Positions 20,198-32,250 are shown, counted from the stretch's first letter. The stretch: DNA of 64,000 nt from Ligustrum vulgare (GCA_963555705.1 OY743190.1:37678929-37742928); one strand, 5' to 3'. Notes: a model not told the origin generated them from the sequence alone. Made by a program: numbers and translations.

Positions 20198-21114
20198 TGA
20201 TGTGATCCGATATGGGGATCACCAAGAACACACGGAATTAAACGCCGGAAAGCTCTAAAATCCAATTAGTAGACGATAACAATGCAACCCCGACCTCACG
20301 ACGCAAGAACTATGGGTATATTAAACCCGAAACCCGTTACGATGCGGAGATAAGAATCACAAAGGGGGAACTCCACAAAGGTTGTCAAATCCTTTGATAA
20401 GTTCAAATTTGTTCAACGAGAACAAGAAGAAAATTAAGGGAATATTTCATCTTTAATATCATTAATCTCAAGAATAAAATTTGTGTTTTACAATGCTGAA
20501 TGAAGCATATAAATAGGCTAACAAAATAAAGTAACCAAAAATAACTAAAATTAAAACTAAACTAAAACGCCTAAACTAGGCTTAATTTGCGGTGCTAAGT
20601 TACGGCCGTAACTTTTAAGTTTACGGCCGTAAGTGACTTACGGTCTAAAAATCAAAACATCTGTTACGGTCGTGACAATTTATTTTACGGCCGTAAGCGA
20701 CCTTCTGAACAAAATTAAAAGTTACAAAATTTTGGATACGGCCGTGAGAATTTGATTACGGCCGTGAATAATTCCACTTCAGTTACGGCCGTTCATATGT
20801 TACGGCCATAATGGCCTTTCTGTCCAATTTCACCAAGATGATTTTACGGCCGTAAAAAGGGGTGTTACGGCCGTGAGAATGCTTCTACCTCAATTTCTTG
20901 TTGTTCTTTGATCCAAATGCATAGTAACAACTTTGGTTCCTCTTCCACTTTTTTATGCAATGTAGATGAGGTCCTTGCACTCGAACACTCGTCCATCCAC
21001 GCTTGCATAAATCCTTGCATTGTCTGCTTGATTCTTTTGGCTCTTTGTCTCGTTATTGGGCCTACGGGCACGTGCAACGGGTCAACGCTCTTCGAGCCAA
21101 TCTGGAACTCATCG
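20198..21114 (-). repeat. 3' LTR of the Ty3/gypsy element
   Basis: Near-identical by eye to 26408-27265, about 60 bp longer because of an additional palindrome-bearing stretch. It carries about ten TTACGGCCGTAA-type palindromes between 20600 and 20875. Its terminal base is changed (CATCG instead of CATCA). Confidence 0.9.
20600..20875. promoter_or_regulatory. Cluster of TTACGGCCGTAA palindromes in the LTR
   Basis: Full or partial copies of the self-complementary motif TTACGGCCGTAA recur about every 20-45 bases. The other LTR has the same cluster at 26811-27030. Function is unknown; hairpins or binding sites for a dimeric protein are possible. Confidence 0.6.
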
Positions 21115-21125
21115 TCCCCTCCCTA
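21115..21125 (-). other. Polypurine tract
   Basis: On the minus strand TAGGGAGGGGA directly precedes the 3' LTR, the expected site of plus-strand priming. Confidence 0.7.
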
Positions 21126-22193
21126 TTGAAAAGGATTTGTCCTCGAATCATCACCTGCATCAAACAGAGAAAGATCAGCAACATTAAAAGAAGCAGACAC
21201 GTTATACTCACCTGGAAGATCGAGCTTATATGCATTCTCATTTATCTTTTCAATGATTTGAAAAGGTCCATCGCCTCTTGGATGCAACTTCGACTTTCTT
21301 TGGGTTGGAAATCGCTCCTTTCGCAAGTGCACCCACACCCAATCACCCGACTCAAACGTCACTTACCTCCTACCTTTGTAGGCATGAGTCGCATAACGCT
21401 CATTTTTCTTTTCAATTTTCCCTTTCACCTTCTCATGAAGTGTCTTCACCAGCTTAGCCTTGTTCGCCCCATCCAAACTGCTCCTTTCATCTACAGGTAA
21501 AGGAATTAAATCAAGAGGAGTTAGTGAGTTGAAACCATAAACAACTTCAAAAGGTGAACATGAAGTAGTAGAATGCACAGATCGATTATAAGCAAATTCC
21601 ACAAATGGCAAACATTCCTCCCAACTTTTTAAATTCTTATTTATTATAGTGCGCAAAAGTTGGATTAATGTCCTATTAACTACCTCCGTTTGACCATCAG
21701 TTTGCGGGTGACATGTAGTAGAAAATAATAATTTAGTATCCATCTTCCCCCACAAGACTTTCCAAAAGTAGCTTAGGAACTTAACATCCCTATCAGAAAC
21801 AATACTCCTAGGTACCCCATGGAGTCTTACAACCTCCCTAAAGAATAGGTCAGCTATGTTTGTTGCGTCATCAGTTTTATTACAAGGAATAAAATGCGTC
21901 ATTTTGTTAAACCTGTCTACCACCACAAATATCGAGTCTCTACCCGTTTTTGTCCTAGGTAGTCCTAACACAAAATCCATAGATATATCTACCCAAGGTT
22001 CATTAGGTACGGGCAAAGGTGTATACAAACCTTGTGATAAGACTCTAGACTTAGATTGCTTACAAGTTATGCACCTTTCACAAATATGGCGAACATCCCT
22101 TTTCATTTTAGGCCAATAAAAGTGCTCTTGTAAAGTTTCTAAAGTCTTAATAACACCAAAGTGTCCCATTAACCCCCTCACCATGAGCTTCAC
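21123..22193 (-). pseudogene. Integrase region of the Ty3/gypsy element
   Basis: The frame holds the HHCC zinc-binding part (C-pair [10 protein letters not shown]) and the catalytic core with its three acidic residues in the motifs [21 protein letters not shown] and [12 protein letters not shown]. The C-terminal DNA-binding part includes [14 protein letters not shown] and ends DDSRTNPFQ. An in-frame stop at 21363-21365 separates core from C-terminus, and a frameshift near 22150-22190 separates it from RNase H. In intact relatives the enzyme joins the cDNA to the host chromosome. No chromodomain is apparent. Confidence 0.92.
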
Positions 22194-23094
22194 GCACTAG
22201 CAATTCACGCATAGAACAATTAGGCACACAAAGTTTACTTTCTCTAAATAAATAGCCGTCATGCCTATAAAATTTATCAATTGCACCCTTTTCACATGAA
22301 GCATAAATAGTGGAAAAATCAGGGTCATCAACATACATACCTTTTATATACTCGAACCCAAGCAACTTCGTATTTAAAGAGTTTAGAAGTACGTACCTGC
22401 GAGAAAGGGCATCTGCTACCACATTCTCCTTACCTTGCTTATAGCGAATGACGTATGGAAAAGTCTCAATGAATTCCTTCCAACAGGCGTGTCTTTTGTT
22501 TAGCTTACCTTGTCGCTTGAGGTGCTTCAGTGACTCATGGTCAGTGTGTATGACGAATTCCTTTGACCACAGATAGTGCTGCCATGTCTCCAAAGTACGA
22601 ACAAGAGCATAAAGCTCCTTGTCGTAGGTGGGATATTTCAAAACTGCCCCACTAAACTTTTCATTGAAAAATGCAATCGGCCTTTTTTCCTGCATAAGAA
22701 CAGCTTTGATCCCTATTCTTGATGCATCACATTCAATCTCAAAGGTTTGGTTAAAGTTAGGTAAAGCCAAAACTGGTGCAGAACATAACATATCCTTAAG
22801 TACTTTAAATACATTTTCTTGTGCTACCCCCCAATGGAATCCTACACTTTTCTTGACTATTTCTGTGAGTGGTGCTGCAAGTGTGCTAAAGTCTTTAACA
22901 AACCTCCTATAAAACCCAGCCAACCCGTGGAAGCTCCTAACCTCCGTAATACTTTTGGGAGTTGGCCATTCTTTAATAGCACGAATTTTCTCCTCATCTA
23001 CCTCAACACCATTAGCACTAACAACAAAACCAAGAAAAATTACTTTTTCCATGCAAAAAGTACGCTTTTTGAAATTAGCATATAGTTTTTTCAT
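22194..23094 (-). pseudogene. RNase H and connection region of the Ty3/gypsy element
   Basis: After the thumb segment ([32 protein letters not shown]) comes the RNase H domain. Acidic residues are seen in [35 protein letters not shown] and [11 protein letters not shown]. This domain removes the RNA strand during reverse transcription. A frameshift in an A-run near 23090 separates it from the reverse transcriptase fingers and palm, and another near 22150-22190 ends the frame in the integrase zinc region. Confidence 0.92.
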
Positions 23095-23908
23095 TTTTCA
23101 ACACTTCCAAAACAGATCTTAAATGTTTAATGTGATCACCTAAGTTCTTACTATATACCAAAATGTCATCAAAGTATACCACAACGAATTTACCAATGTA
23201 AGCACGTAAAACATGGTTCATAAGTCTCAAAAAAGTGCTAGGTGCATTCGAGAGGCCGAATGGCATAACCATCCATTCATATAAACCATATTTGGTTTTG
23301 AAGGCGGTTTTCAATTCATCACCTTCTTTCATACGAATTTGGTGATAACCACTCTTAAGGTCTATTTTGCTAAACATACTAGCACCATAAAGTTCATCAA
23401 GCCTGTCATCAAGTCTAGGTATGGGATGGCGATACTTTACCGTAATATTGTTGACTGCTCTACAATCCACGCACATCCTCTAAGTCCCATCCTTTTTGGG
23501 TACCAACAGAACTGGTACTGCACATGGACTCATGCTTTTCCGAACATAGCCCTTTTTCAACAGCTCTTCAACCTGCTTTTGTAGCTCCTTGGTCTCTTCG
23601 GGATTGCTCCTATAAGCTGGCCTGTTTGGGATGACTGCTCCCGGCACGAAGTCAATCTGGTGTTCAATCCCTCGAATTGGTGGCAGCCCACTAGGAATTT
23701 CCTCGGGAAATAAATTTGCAAATTCCTGCAAAAGAGACACAGCTAAACTGGGGAGGGAGTGGTTAGCTTCATCAAGTACAAGGAGGGATTCCTTGTACAT
23801 TAGTAAAATCAATGGCTTATTTGTAGAAATAGCTTTGGTGATATCACTCTGTTTTCCGTAGAAGCTCACTTTTGTTTTCTCTCTTTTATTTTTACTGGCA
23901 CTCTTCAC
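23075..23908 (-). pseudogene. Reverse transcriptase region of the Ty3/gypsy element
   Basis: The motifs [47 protein letters not shown] and the catalytic [12 protein letters not shown] box (YFDD) are present. The lead-in contains PSGLPPIRGIEHQIDFVPGA, usual just before Ty3/gypsy reverse transcriptase. An in-frame stop at 23480-23482 lies directly before the MCVDCRAVN motif. Confidence 0.94.
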
Positions 23909-24611
23909 AGCCTCTCCTTTTCTGGGATCGTGGTCCCAACTCTCTGTTTTTCACACAACTCTCCTTTTCCGGGATCGTGGTCCCGACCCTCTTTCTCTCT
24001 TCCTCACTTTTTAATTTCAATTGGTCTTCATAGACCTGTTGAGGTGACAAAGGCATTAGTTTGATATTTTTCTCATCCTTAGTGAAGGTATACCTATTTT
24101 TAAAGCCATCATGAATAACCTTCCTATCGAATTGCCATGGCCATCCCAACAAGATGTGCCCTGCATGCATGGGAACCACATCACAAACCACCATATCTTC
24201 GTATTTCCCAATTGCCAAATCAACCACCACTTGTTTATTCACCTTAATCTCACCCGATTCATTTAACCATTGTAGTTTATATGGCCTAGGGTGTTTTAGC
24301 ATAGGTAGGCATAATTTCTCCACTAGAGTAGTGCTAGCAACGTTCGCACAACTACCACCATCTATTATCAAACTACACACCTTGTTATTCACAAAGCACC
24401 TAGTATGAAATATATTCTCTCGCTGCTCACCGGACTCATCCACCTTAACTTGAGTACTAAGGGCTCTCCTAGTGACAAGTGATTTAGCTACTGCATAGTC
24501 CCCATCATCATTTTTACTAACATCCACTAGAGCTGGCATATCCTTATACTCATCCTCCACTTCTTCCTCTTTCTCATCCTCCGAACTTAATACCCTGTCA
24601 TGCACAACCAA
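23892..24611 (-). pseudogene. Aspartic protease region of the Ty3/gypsy element
   Basis: The segment contains SLIIDGGSCANVAS, the place of the protease active-site motif, here DGG, and later HILLGWPWQFDRKVIHDG, usual at the protease end. Upstream is an acidic linker (SSEDEKEEEVEDEYKDMP). A C-terminal frameshift near 23900 breaks the connection to reverse transcriptase. In relatives the protease cuts the gag-pol polyprotein. Confidence 0.88.
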
Positions 24612-25779
24612 TATTCGTTTATTTGGACATTGTGAAGAAATGTCCTAAGCCGAAACATTTAAAACAACGAATATCTCTGGACCTAGAAGTTTGAGAGTCA
24701 GAAGTAATTTTACCTTTGTTGGGTAGCTCTACTTTTCCCTTCGGTGCCTCAAATTTATTTTTCTGTACAACCCCTTCATTTTTAGAAGTCCCACTCCATG
24801 TAGACTTACTAAAAGAATTGGAACTTGTAGAGAATTTTGAAGTTCCCTTCCTTTTTAATTGTCGCTCCACCTTCATGGCCATGTGAAGCATCTCCTCCAA
24901 ATCGATATAATGCTGCAATTCAATAACATTAGCAATATCTCGATTTAGACCACTTAAAAACCTAGCCATGGTTGCCTCCGGGTCTTCCTCTATATTTGCC
25001 CTAATCATGGCAACCTCCATCTCCCTATGGTAATCCTCCACACTCTTACTACCTTGGGAAAGGGTTTGTAGTTTTTGGTAGAGATCCCTATAGTAATGTC
25101 CAGGCACAAATCGTTTTCTCATAAGGGCCTTCAACTCATCCCAAGTTTCAATAGGCCTCTCCCCATTTCTCCTTTTACTAGTAACCAATTGATCCCTCCA
25201 TACTATAGCATAATCAGTAAATTATACGACTGCCAATTTAACGTTTTTAGATTCGGAATAATTATGACAATCAAAAATCAACTCTACCCTCTTTTCCCAT
25301 TCAAAATAAGTTTCCGGATTACTTTTACCTTGAAACGAGGGAATGGACATTTTAATATTACCAACATGCCCATCTACATCATCCCTACGATCACGCCTAT
25401 ATCCCCTATCACGTCTTTCTCCCTGATCTCGTCTCCTACCAACACTAGTAATAGATAATTCACCACTATCTTCATTACTATCAAAAACCTCAACACGTTC
25501 ATTCCTAGCTCTAAATTGTGGGTTGAAGTCATACCTTAGTGGTCTCCGTAAATTAGGAAAATTGCACGATTGTTCCTGACGTGGTTGAACAATTCCCGCA
25601 CCACGTGTCTCCCCCGGATTATTTGCTCTTTCCACATTCACGCCGGCTTGTGGTCCAAATTTTGCTTCCAACTTTGCATCCAACTTCGCCTCCAATTTTG
25701 CAAACTGTTCCTCCATCATTGCAAGCATTTTAAAATCATGAAGATCATTTTCCGTCGACGAAGCTTCCTTCTGTGACAT
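24612..25779 (-). pseudogene. gag of the Ty3/gypsy element
   Basis: The start at 25779 (MSQKEASSTENDLHDF) leads a coiled, charged N-terminus, an arginine-rich stretch (RRDQGERRDRGYRRDRRD) and the capsid-type gag domain (FQGKSNPETYFEWEKRVELI, LMRKRFVPGHYYRDL, VEDYHREMEVAMIRA). A CCHC knuckle begins CFKCFGLGH near 24650. An in-frame stop at 25222-25224 and a frameshift inside the knuckle (near 24625) inactivate it. Confidence 0.92.
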
Positions 25780-26392
25780 GGTTAGTATTATAGAAAAGAG
25801 AAAAAAAAATTAAATAAAGATCCTCACATGTTTTATCACTGGTGTATCACTCGATTTTGGTTTTTTCCCTCTATTAATCTCACCACTCTGCCTTTTTCCT
25901 CTCTATTCCCTTTTTTTCCCACGTTCTCAAAGAACCCACCAAACTAGTCACGGATTTGGTCCTTGTGGAATAAACCCCAAAGTGCAAATAAGGAAAGTTG
26001 GTGGAAAAATTGGAATTAGGAAGTTTACTAAGGAAATTATGGAAACAAGAATTCTATTTCACGAAGAAGTTTTATGGAATCAAGAATAAGGAATTTAATG
26101 GAAACAAGGATTGTTGGAAAGATTTACCAAAGATTATTTTCCAAGAAAAGAATTCTTGAATTATCTTGGAAATTTTTTCTTGATTTCTTGAATCAAATCA
26201 ACAACTCTTTTTTTTTTTTTTTGCTACTCAACAAGAACAATCAAGATCAAGAAACGGAATTTGGAAAATCTTGAATTTTCTGACGAAGTCCAAGAAACAA
26301 GGATTGGAATAATTTTTTTTTTTTTTTTGAATGAATAAAATCTGGAAATAAAAGAAAAGAACTGGAATACTAAATACTTGGATTTAGAGATA

Positions 26393-26404
26393 GGCTCTGA
26401 TACC
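26393..26404 (-). other. tRNA-iMet-type primer-binding site
   Basis: On the minus strand the core GGTATCAGAGCC matches the plant initiator-Met primer-binding site TGGTATCAGAGCC. It lies three bases after the 5' LTR. Confidence 0.75.
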
Positions 26405-26407
26405 GGA

Positions 26408-27265
26408 TGATGTGATCCGATATGGGGATCGCCAAGAACACACGAAATTAAACGCCGGAAAGCTCTAAAATCCAATTAGTAGACGATAACAATGCAACCC
26501 GACCTCATGACGCAAGAACTATGGGTATATTAAACCCGAAACCCGTTACGATGCGGAGATAAGAACCATAAAGGGGGAATGCCACAAAGGTTGTCAAATC
26601 CTTTGATAAGTTCAAATTTGTTCAACGAGAACAAGAAGAAAATTAAGGGAATATCTCACCTTCAATATCATTAATCTCAAGAATAAAAGTTGTGTTTTAC
26701 AATGTTGAATGAAGCCATATAAATAGGTTAACAAAATAAAGTAACCAAAAATAACTAAAATTAAAACTAAACTAAAACGTCTAAACTAGGCTTTAATTTG
26801 CGGCGCTAAGTTACGGCCGTAACTTTTAAGTTTACGGCCGTAAGCGACCTTCTGAACAAAATTAAAAGTTACAAAATTCTGGATATGGCCGTGAGAATTT
26901 GATTACGGCCGTGAATAATTCCACTTCAGTTACGGCCGTGAGTTCATATGTTACGGCCGTAATGGTCTTTCTGTCCAATTTCACCAAGATAATTTTACGG
27001 CCGTAAAAAGGGGTGTTACGGCCGTGAGAATGCTTCTACCTCAATTTCTTATTGTTCTTTGATCCAAATGCATAGTAACAACTTTGGTTCCTCTTCCACT
27101 TTGTTATGCAATGTAAATGAGGTCCTTGCACTCAAACACTCGTCCATCCACGCTTGCATAAATCCTTGCATTGCATGCTTGATTCTTTTGTCTCTTTGTC
27201 TCGTTATTGGGCCTACGGGCACATGCAACTGGTCAACGCTCTTCGAGCCACTCCGAAACTCATCA
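26408..27265 (-). repeat. 5' LTR of the Ty3/gypsy element
   Basis: Ends AACTCATCA on the plus strand, and carries a TTACGGCCGTAA cluster at 26811-27030. It differs from the 3' LTR by scattered substitutions and one deletion of palindrome-bearing sequence. Confidence 0.9.
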
Positions 27266-27665
27266 TATACATCCATCAAGATTGTGGGGATTTGATGATA
27301 AAGAGTAACTATTTTTTAACGTTTCACTAATTTTTTTGAGATACATTCTGCAAGAAGTTGAATATTTCAGACGAGATGTTCTTTAAAAATTATTATCATT
27401 TTTCTTGGAGGTATTTATGTTTTATATTTTCCACATTTCAATCCCTTTGCACATTTCTAAGAATGAACCGTTTCCATTTATACGCATCATTCACCAGGTG
27501 AAAGGAACATGTCAATGTCAGTTTATATAATTATTTGCATACGTGTTTAAACTTATATATAGGTATGTGTTTATATGTCTAAGTACAGGTTTCTTTGTTA
27601 AGTATTTTTGGGAGATTAGTTGCAGCATCACTAAACTTAATTTATATATTAATTAGTAATTAAAG

Positions 27666-27955
27666 ATATCATTTGCGGCAAAAGAGATTGATTTGTTAGC
27701 ATGGAAAGGAGACATACTTGCAGTAGGCACAACTAAGACCGACACGATCAAAGATGAGAATTCAATGTTCAAGAATATAGTCCCACAAAAACTAGATTCA
27801 CAATTAGATGGTTTGTTTTCTGAAGCATCATCATCTGAGGATTTTATTGGAAAGGCTAGACAGTCAACAGTTCTTAGGCTTTCCAATCTTAGATTTATGA
27901 GGCCTACTATAGCCCCCGGTATCTACAAAGTCCCTCAGCAACATCAAGGTATTTT
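27666..27955 (+). pseudogene. Leucine aminopeptidase (plant, M17) exon fragment
   Basis: After an acceptor-like AATTAAAG, the frame reads ISFAAKEIDLLAWKGDILAV, then KLDSQLDGLFSEASSSEDF and KARQSTVLRL. This is the N-terminal, non-catalytic domain of plant leucine aminopeptidases, hexameric metallo-exopeptidases of plastid and cytosol. About 70 residues agree well; the following residues (from LSNLRFMRPTIAP) no longer look like the family, and the frame runs to a donor-like AAGGTATT near 27953. There is no start codon, and no metal-binding catalytic domain was seen nearby. I read it as a captured or degenerate exon. Confidence 0.75.
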
Positions 27956-29840
27956 TACTTTTCCTTTTTTCAAAGATTTGGGTCTTTCAATTTTTAGATT
28001 TTAATTTGAGAATATTTTCTTTAAAATGATCTAGGATTTTTGTGATTTGTGTTATAATGTCAATAGGTTCAAACAAAGAAAGATCAACTTAGTCAAAAGT
28101 GTTGCTTTTTGTACCATGAGCCATCACTTTTGGCCCTAGTGATTGGAGGAGTGAGACACAGACTGTAGTGTCATTGCTTTCCTCCATACATTGGTTAGAA
28201 ATTGGGACTCTTCTTCTACACACTGAAGTTGAGGTAAAACTTGGATGTAAGTTCAAATTCTGTACGAAATACATTTTATATTTGATTGAAGTTTTTTTAG
28301 CTTGCTCAACGAACAACTACTACCTTTGTGGATTGAATAATTTCGTTTCTCAGTGTTGCAAATTCAGTTAAAAGATTTACTTTGCCGGGAATATGTTCTC
28401 TTGAGAAAACCAAGGTTGATGATGAGAAGGTCGTAAGATAAAACCTAAATTTGATTATTTCTTTTTCGATACAATAGAAATACATATTTATATATTTATT
28501 TTATTATAGTTTTTGATGGATGTATATTTTATTTATAATAATTGTTTATCTACTTCGTGCAAGCGATTCACTTTTATTCTTATGAATTCAAGAGTCAAGA
28601 CATATTTTCGAGAATTGAGAAAATTGATGTTGATGGTAAAAAGGTTATTAGATATCATTATTTTTTTTTCTACGTTTGAAATTAGTTTTGATTTTTTGGT
28701 TGACATATTTAAATTATGTTTATATTAGATGTACGTGCATGTTAGCCTATTTTTCTTTCATTTTATTTCTTTATTAATTTGGTAATTTAGCATTATTTAT
28801 TATATTTTTTAATAATAGTTTTTTTTTTCTTTTTTGTTGGAAAGTTTCTTCTTCAAATGATGAGGTGTCCATGCCCTTAAAAAATTTGTCCAAACCCAAG
28901 TGAGTCAAGTGACGTTGCAGGGAGAAGTTCTACAGAAAGGAACCTAATGGGTGATTTGTCATCAAATGCATTGAATAAAAATTTCGGTAACACTGTAGTA
29001 ATTTTAAATTGATTTATTTATGTTTTCGATATAAAATATGTGGTTGAAAAGTAGAAATAGAAAATGTGTGTAATTAAAAAATGGTTTGGAGAATTTTTTG
29101 TCTATAAATTAGTTTATAATCCGCGTTAAAAAACATGGGCTTAATAGATAATCAAAAAAAGAAGTAAACATTACACCATCAAAAACCCCATTGTAAATGA
29201 AAGTATAATTTTATTGATCAAATATAAATATATTTTTGGTTAAGATTAAACACACTTTTGTAATTTATGTGATGTGATTGATATTTTTGAAAGAATTTGA
29301 CCAAAAAAAAAAGTTAAATACGAGAGGTAAATACAAAATATGTCAATATTATGGTTAAGAATCAATAATATTTTTTAATCATTATTAAATACAAATATAT
29401 TTGAGTAAAGATTAAGACACATTTATATTTATTGTGATTGATATTTTTGAATAAAAGTTGGGAAAAATTAAGTAAGAGAGACAAATGTAGAAATTAAGAG
29501 ATAATATTGATACCTTCAGCATAATCAATATTATATCCATAATATTACATCAAACATGATATACCATTAAATAAATTACTAAATTTGCATTTTCTTTAAA
29601 GTTAATAATAACTCATAAAAACTAATCATTTATTATTTAAGCATATAAATTATCTTTTACTATTCAAATAAATTATTATAATAAGAAGGCATTGAACATT
29701 TTCCTATATCCATGGTTTCTTGTATCATATCAATGATTAAACTTTTTTTCAAAACTCATCTAATGGCTGTTGGTTAGAATTATTCAGATGTTAATGCCAA
29801 TAAATTTGTTTTTTTTAGATCACTTCCATGAACTACAATT
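27956..29840. other. AT-rich body of the probable Helitron, no further gene identified
   Basis: Short open frames (for example 28168-28371, 28513-28728) have no recognised domain. Short coding-like stretches near 28340-28430 and 28850-28985 are separated by AT-rich, intron-like sequence, so further captured exons are possible. None resembles the aminopeptidase catalytic domain. Confidence 0.35.
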
Positions 29841-29867
29841 GCCATGCATCACACGGGTAATAACTAG

Positions 29868-29888
29868 TAATACATTATAGTTAGTAGG
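29868..29888 (-). pseudogene. Cut piece of the protease-region frame (continues at 37583)
   Basis: On the minus strand this 21-base piece encodes PTNYNVL, the expected continuation of the FFIIDGP peptide ending at 37583. It is separated from that peptide by the solo LTR at 29889-37582 and bordered on the left by the Helitron end. Confidence 0.6.
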
Positions 29889-30432
29889 TGTGACTCCCCG
29901 AAAAATTATGACGTCCGTATTTAATCATGCTTACATAATAAATATATTTTTAGAAATTATATAAAATTTTAAGGAATTTAGAAAATTGAAAATGAAATTA
30001 TGTTAGAAATGAAAAGTTATAAAAATGGTGATTTAATACCTTTCGTTTGACCACTTCCGTCCTCGGATAATTGCATATTTTATATGGGATAAGTACTCGA
30101 AGTGAACTTCTAGAATCTAAAATCCGTTTGTCATTTAAGCTACTATACCGTCCTCAGCAATTTTTCAAAGTTGGCTGCTTTATTGTACGAGTCGAAAAGG
30201 CAGTTTCGAAGGACCAACTTTGGAATGCCATAATTTCCTCTTCCGTTAACCAAATCCTGTGAGAAAATTTTTATATGAGAGTACTATATGAGTACTTTGA
30301 AATGATATCAAAAACTCGCAATTTGGATGTCGTTTGCTACCTCAAAAATGAACTCAAACTAGGAAATTGAGAAGGAACCAGGCAGGAGGTGGACGTCTAG
30401 GCTGCCACCATTATTTTTATAGCCTTCAATAC

Positions 30433-30970
30433 TGACGCAGGACGGAAGGAAGGAATTCAAGCGAAATCCTTAAAATAAATATAAAACTTGGAATCCACCA
30501 AGGGAATTGAGAATAAATCTCAAGAATTTTATTAATAATCTGAATGAATAAAAACAATAATTAACTATCTATTTATAGGGCTTTAAAACAAAGAAACATG
30601 TTCTAAATCAAATAGAAAAAGTATAAAACCTATTCTAGATTAACTAAATAAAATAAAGAAACATATTCTAAATTAACTAGAAAACATAAAACCAATTCCA
30701 ACTCAACTAATAAAAAGAATTCGAAATAAACTAAATGACATAAATAGCACTAAAGTATTAAAACACTGTTTTCGCTGTCTGAACGATCTCGAATGCCAAA
30801 ATCCAACGTATGTCACAAAAAAGTAGTGAGTCCAATTCGTCTCGTCGAGCTACCCAAAATAGACATATTATGGGCCCGAAACGGAGATCGAACACCAAAT
30901 CTGTAAATTGCGATTTAGTCCTTTACGTTCTATTTCTTCTTCAATCCACTCTGCCATTTGTTCTACATCA
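30433..30970 (-). repeat. 3' LTR, also encoding the integrase C-terminus
   Basis: Matches 35408-35949. The integrase frame, coming from the internal side, continues about 100 bases into this LTR (stop at 30868). A TATA motif in minus sense (CTATAAATAG) lies at 30569-30578. Confidence 0.92.
30569..30578 (-). promoter_or_regulatory. TATA box in the 3' LTR
   Basis: CTATAAATAG on the minus strand, conserved in the other LTR at 35545-35554. It is the probable core promoter of this family. Confidence 0.55.
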
Positions 30971-32250
30971 GTCCCTTCTACCTTCGAAGAACTTGACCCC
31001 GAGTTATAATCTGTATAAAGAGGCTCATTATCTTCATGGAACTTGTATAGATCAGCTACGTTGAACGTACTTGAAATCCCCATTGACGTTGACAAATCTA
31101 AGATATAAGCACTATTGTTGATTCGTTTCAGTACCTTAAAAGGACCATTCTTTCGGGGTTTTAGTTTACTGTAAGAACCAGTTGGAAATCTCTCTTTTTG
31201 CAAGAACACCATAACGGAATCCCCTTCTTGGAATTGCTTGTCACGTCTATGAGGATCTACTGCTGCCTTATATTTTACATTTGTTTTCTCTAAATTTTGT
31301 TTCACCTCATCCCGAATTGAAACCACTTCTGCTGCCAAGTCTTCAGCTGCTTTATTCCGTCTATGCCCTTGAGGTAATGAAACTAAATCCACCACATGAT
31401 ACGGAACTTCGGAATACACGATAGCAAAAGGTGACCTACCTGTAGCTGTATGAACTACACTGTTATACGCAAATTCAACCTGAGCTAATGCATAATCCCA
31501 TTGTTTTGACTTGTCTCCACAAACACTTCGAATCATATTCCCTAAAGTCCTGTTGGTAAATTCAGTTTGTCCATCAGTTTGTGGGTGGGCAGTGCTACTC
31601 CTTTTCAATTTTGTGTTAAACAATTTCCACAATGTTATCCAAAAATGCCCCAGAAATTTCGTGTCCTTGTCTGATGTAATGGACCTAGGAACTCCATGTA
31701 ACAACTACTTCCCTAAAAAAATAGTTTGGCAATGTGAGATGCATCAGAAGTCTTGCTACGGGCAATAAAGTGAGCCATCTTGGAAAACTTGTCTACCACT
31801 ACGAATACTGAATCCACTCCTCTTTGGGTTCGTGGTAAACCCAAAACAAAATCCATCGATATATCTTGCCAAATTCCTTTCGGAACAGGAAGTAGCATGT
31901 ACAACCCCGTGTTTTGAGACTGACCTTTAGACACTTGACAAATATAACACTTTCTGATAATGTTACCAACATCCTTCTTTAGTCGAGGCCAATAATACCT
32001 GTTTTCCAGACTTGCTATGGTTTTATCTCGCCCTAAATGGCCACTTAAACCACCACCATGAAGATCGCGTATTAATTTCTCACGTAAAGATGAAATAGGA
32101 ATACAAAGTTGGTTACCTTTGAATAGGTAACCATCTGAGACATGAAAGTCAATCAATGGTTCACCTCTAGCACACTTGTCCCAAATTTGCTTGAAGTCTT
32201 CATCTTCTGGGTATAATTCTTTTAAACAATCAAAACCAACAACTTCTTGA
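30868..32250 (-). pseudogene. Integrase region of the second Ty3/gypsy element
   Basis: The zinc-binding part ([28 protein letters not shown]) is followed by [25 protein letters not shown] and [12 protein letters not shown], the three acidic residues of the core. The C-terminal part includes [14 protein letters not shown] and [16 protein letters not shown], then an acidic tail that crosses the polypurine-tract position and enters the LTR ([17 protein letters not shown]). A frameshift near 31705-31712 splits the core. Confidence 0.92.

Larger units (their letters stand above)
20198..27265 (-). mobile_element. Full-length but mutated Ty3/gypsy retrotransposon
   Basis: The LTRs (20198-21114 and 26408-27265) start TGATGTGATCCGATATGG on the plus strand. 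The flanks TATAA (20193-20197) and TATAC (27266-27270) are a 5-bp target duplication with one difference. On the minus strand the order is primer-binding site, gag, protease, reverse transcriptase, RNase H, integrase and polypurine tract, which is the Ty3/gypsy order. Three in-frame stops and at least four frameshifts break the coding region, so it is not autonomous now. Confidence 0.93.
27266..29867 (+). mobile_element. Right part of a probable Helitron carrying a gene fragment
   Basis: At 29841-29867 the plus strand reads CCATGCATCACACGGGT, a short imperfect hairpin, then AATAACTAG followed by T. This is the typical 3' end of plant Helitrons (hairpin, CTRR, insertion before T). Directly right of it the minus strand reads a pol peptide (PTNYNVL) that is cut exactly at this border. 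The body is AT-rich and holds a leucine aminopeptidase exon. The 5' end was not found; it may lie left of the Ty3/gypsy element at 20198. Confidence 0.5.
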
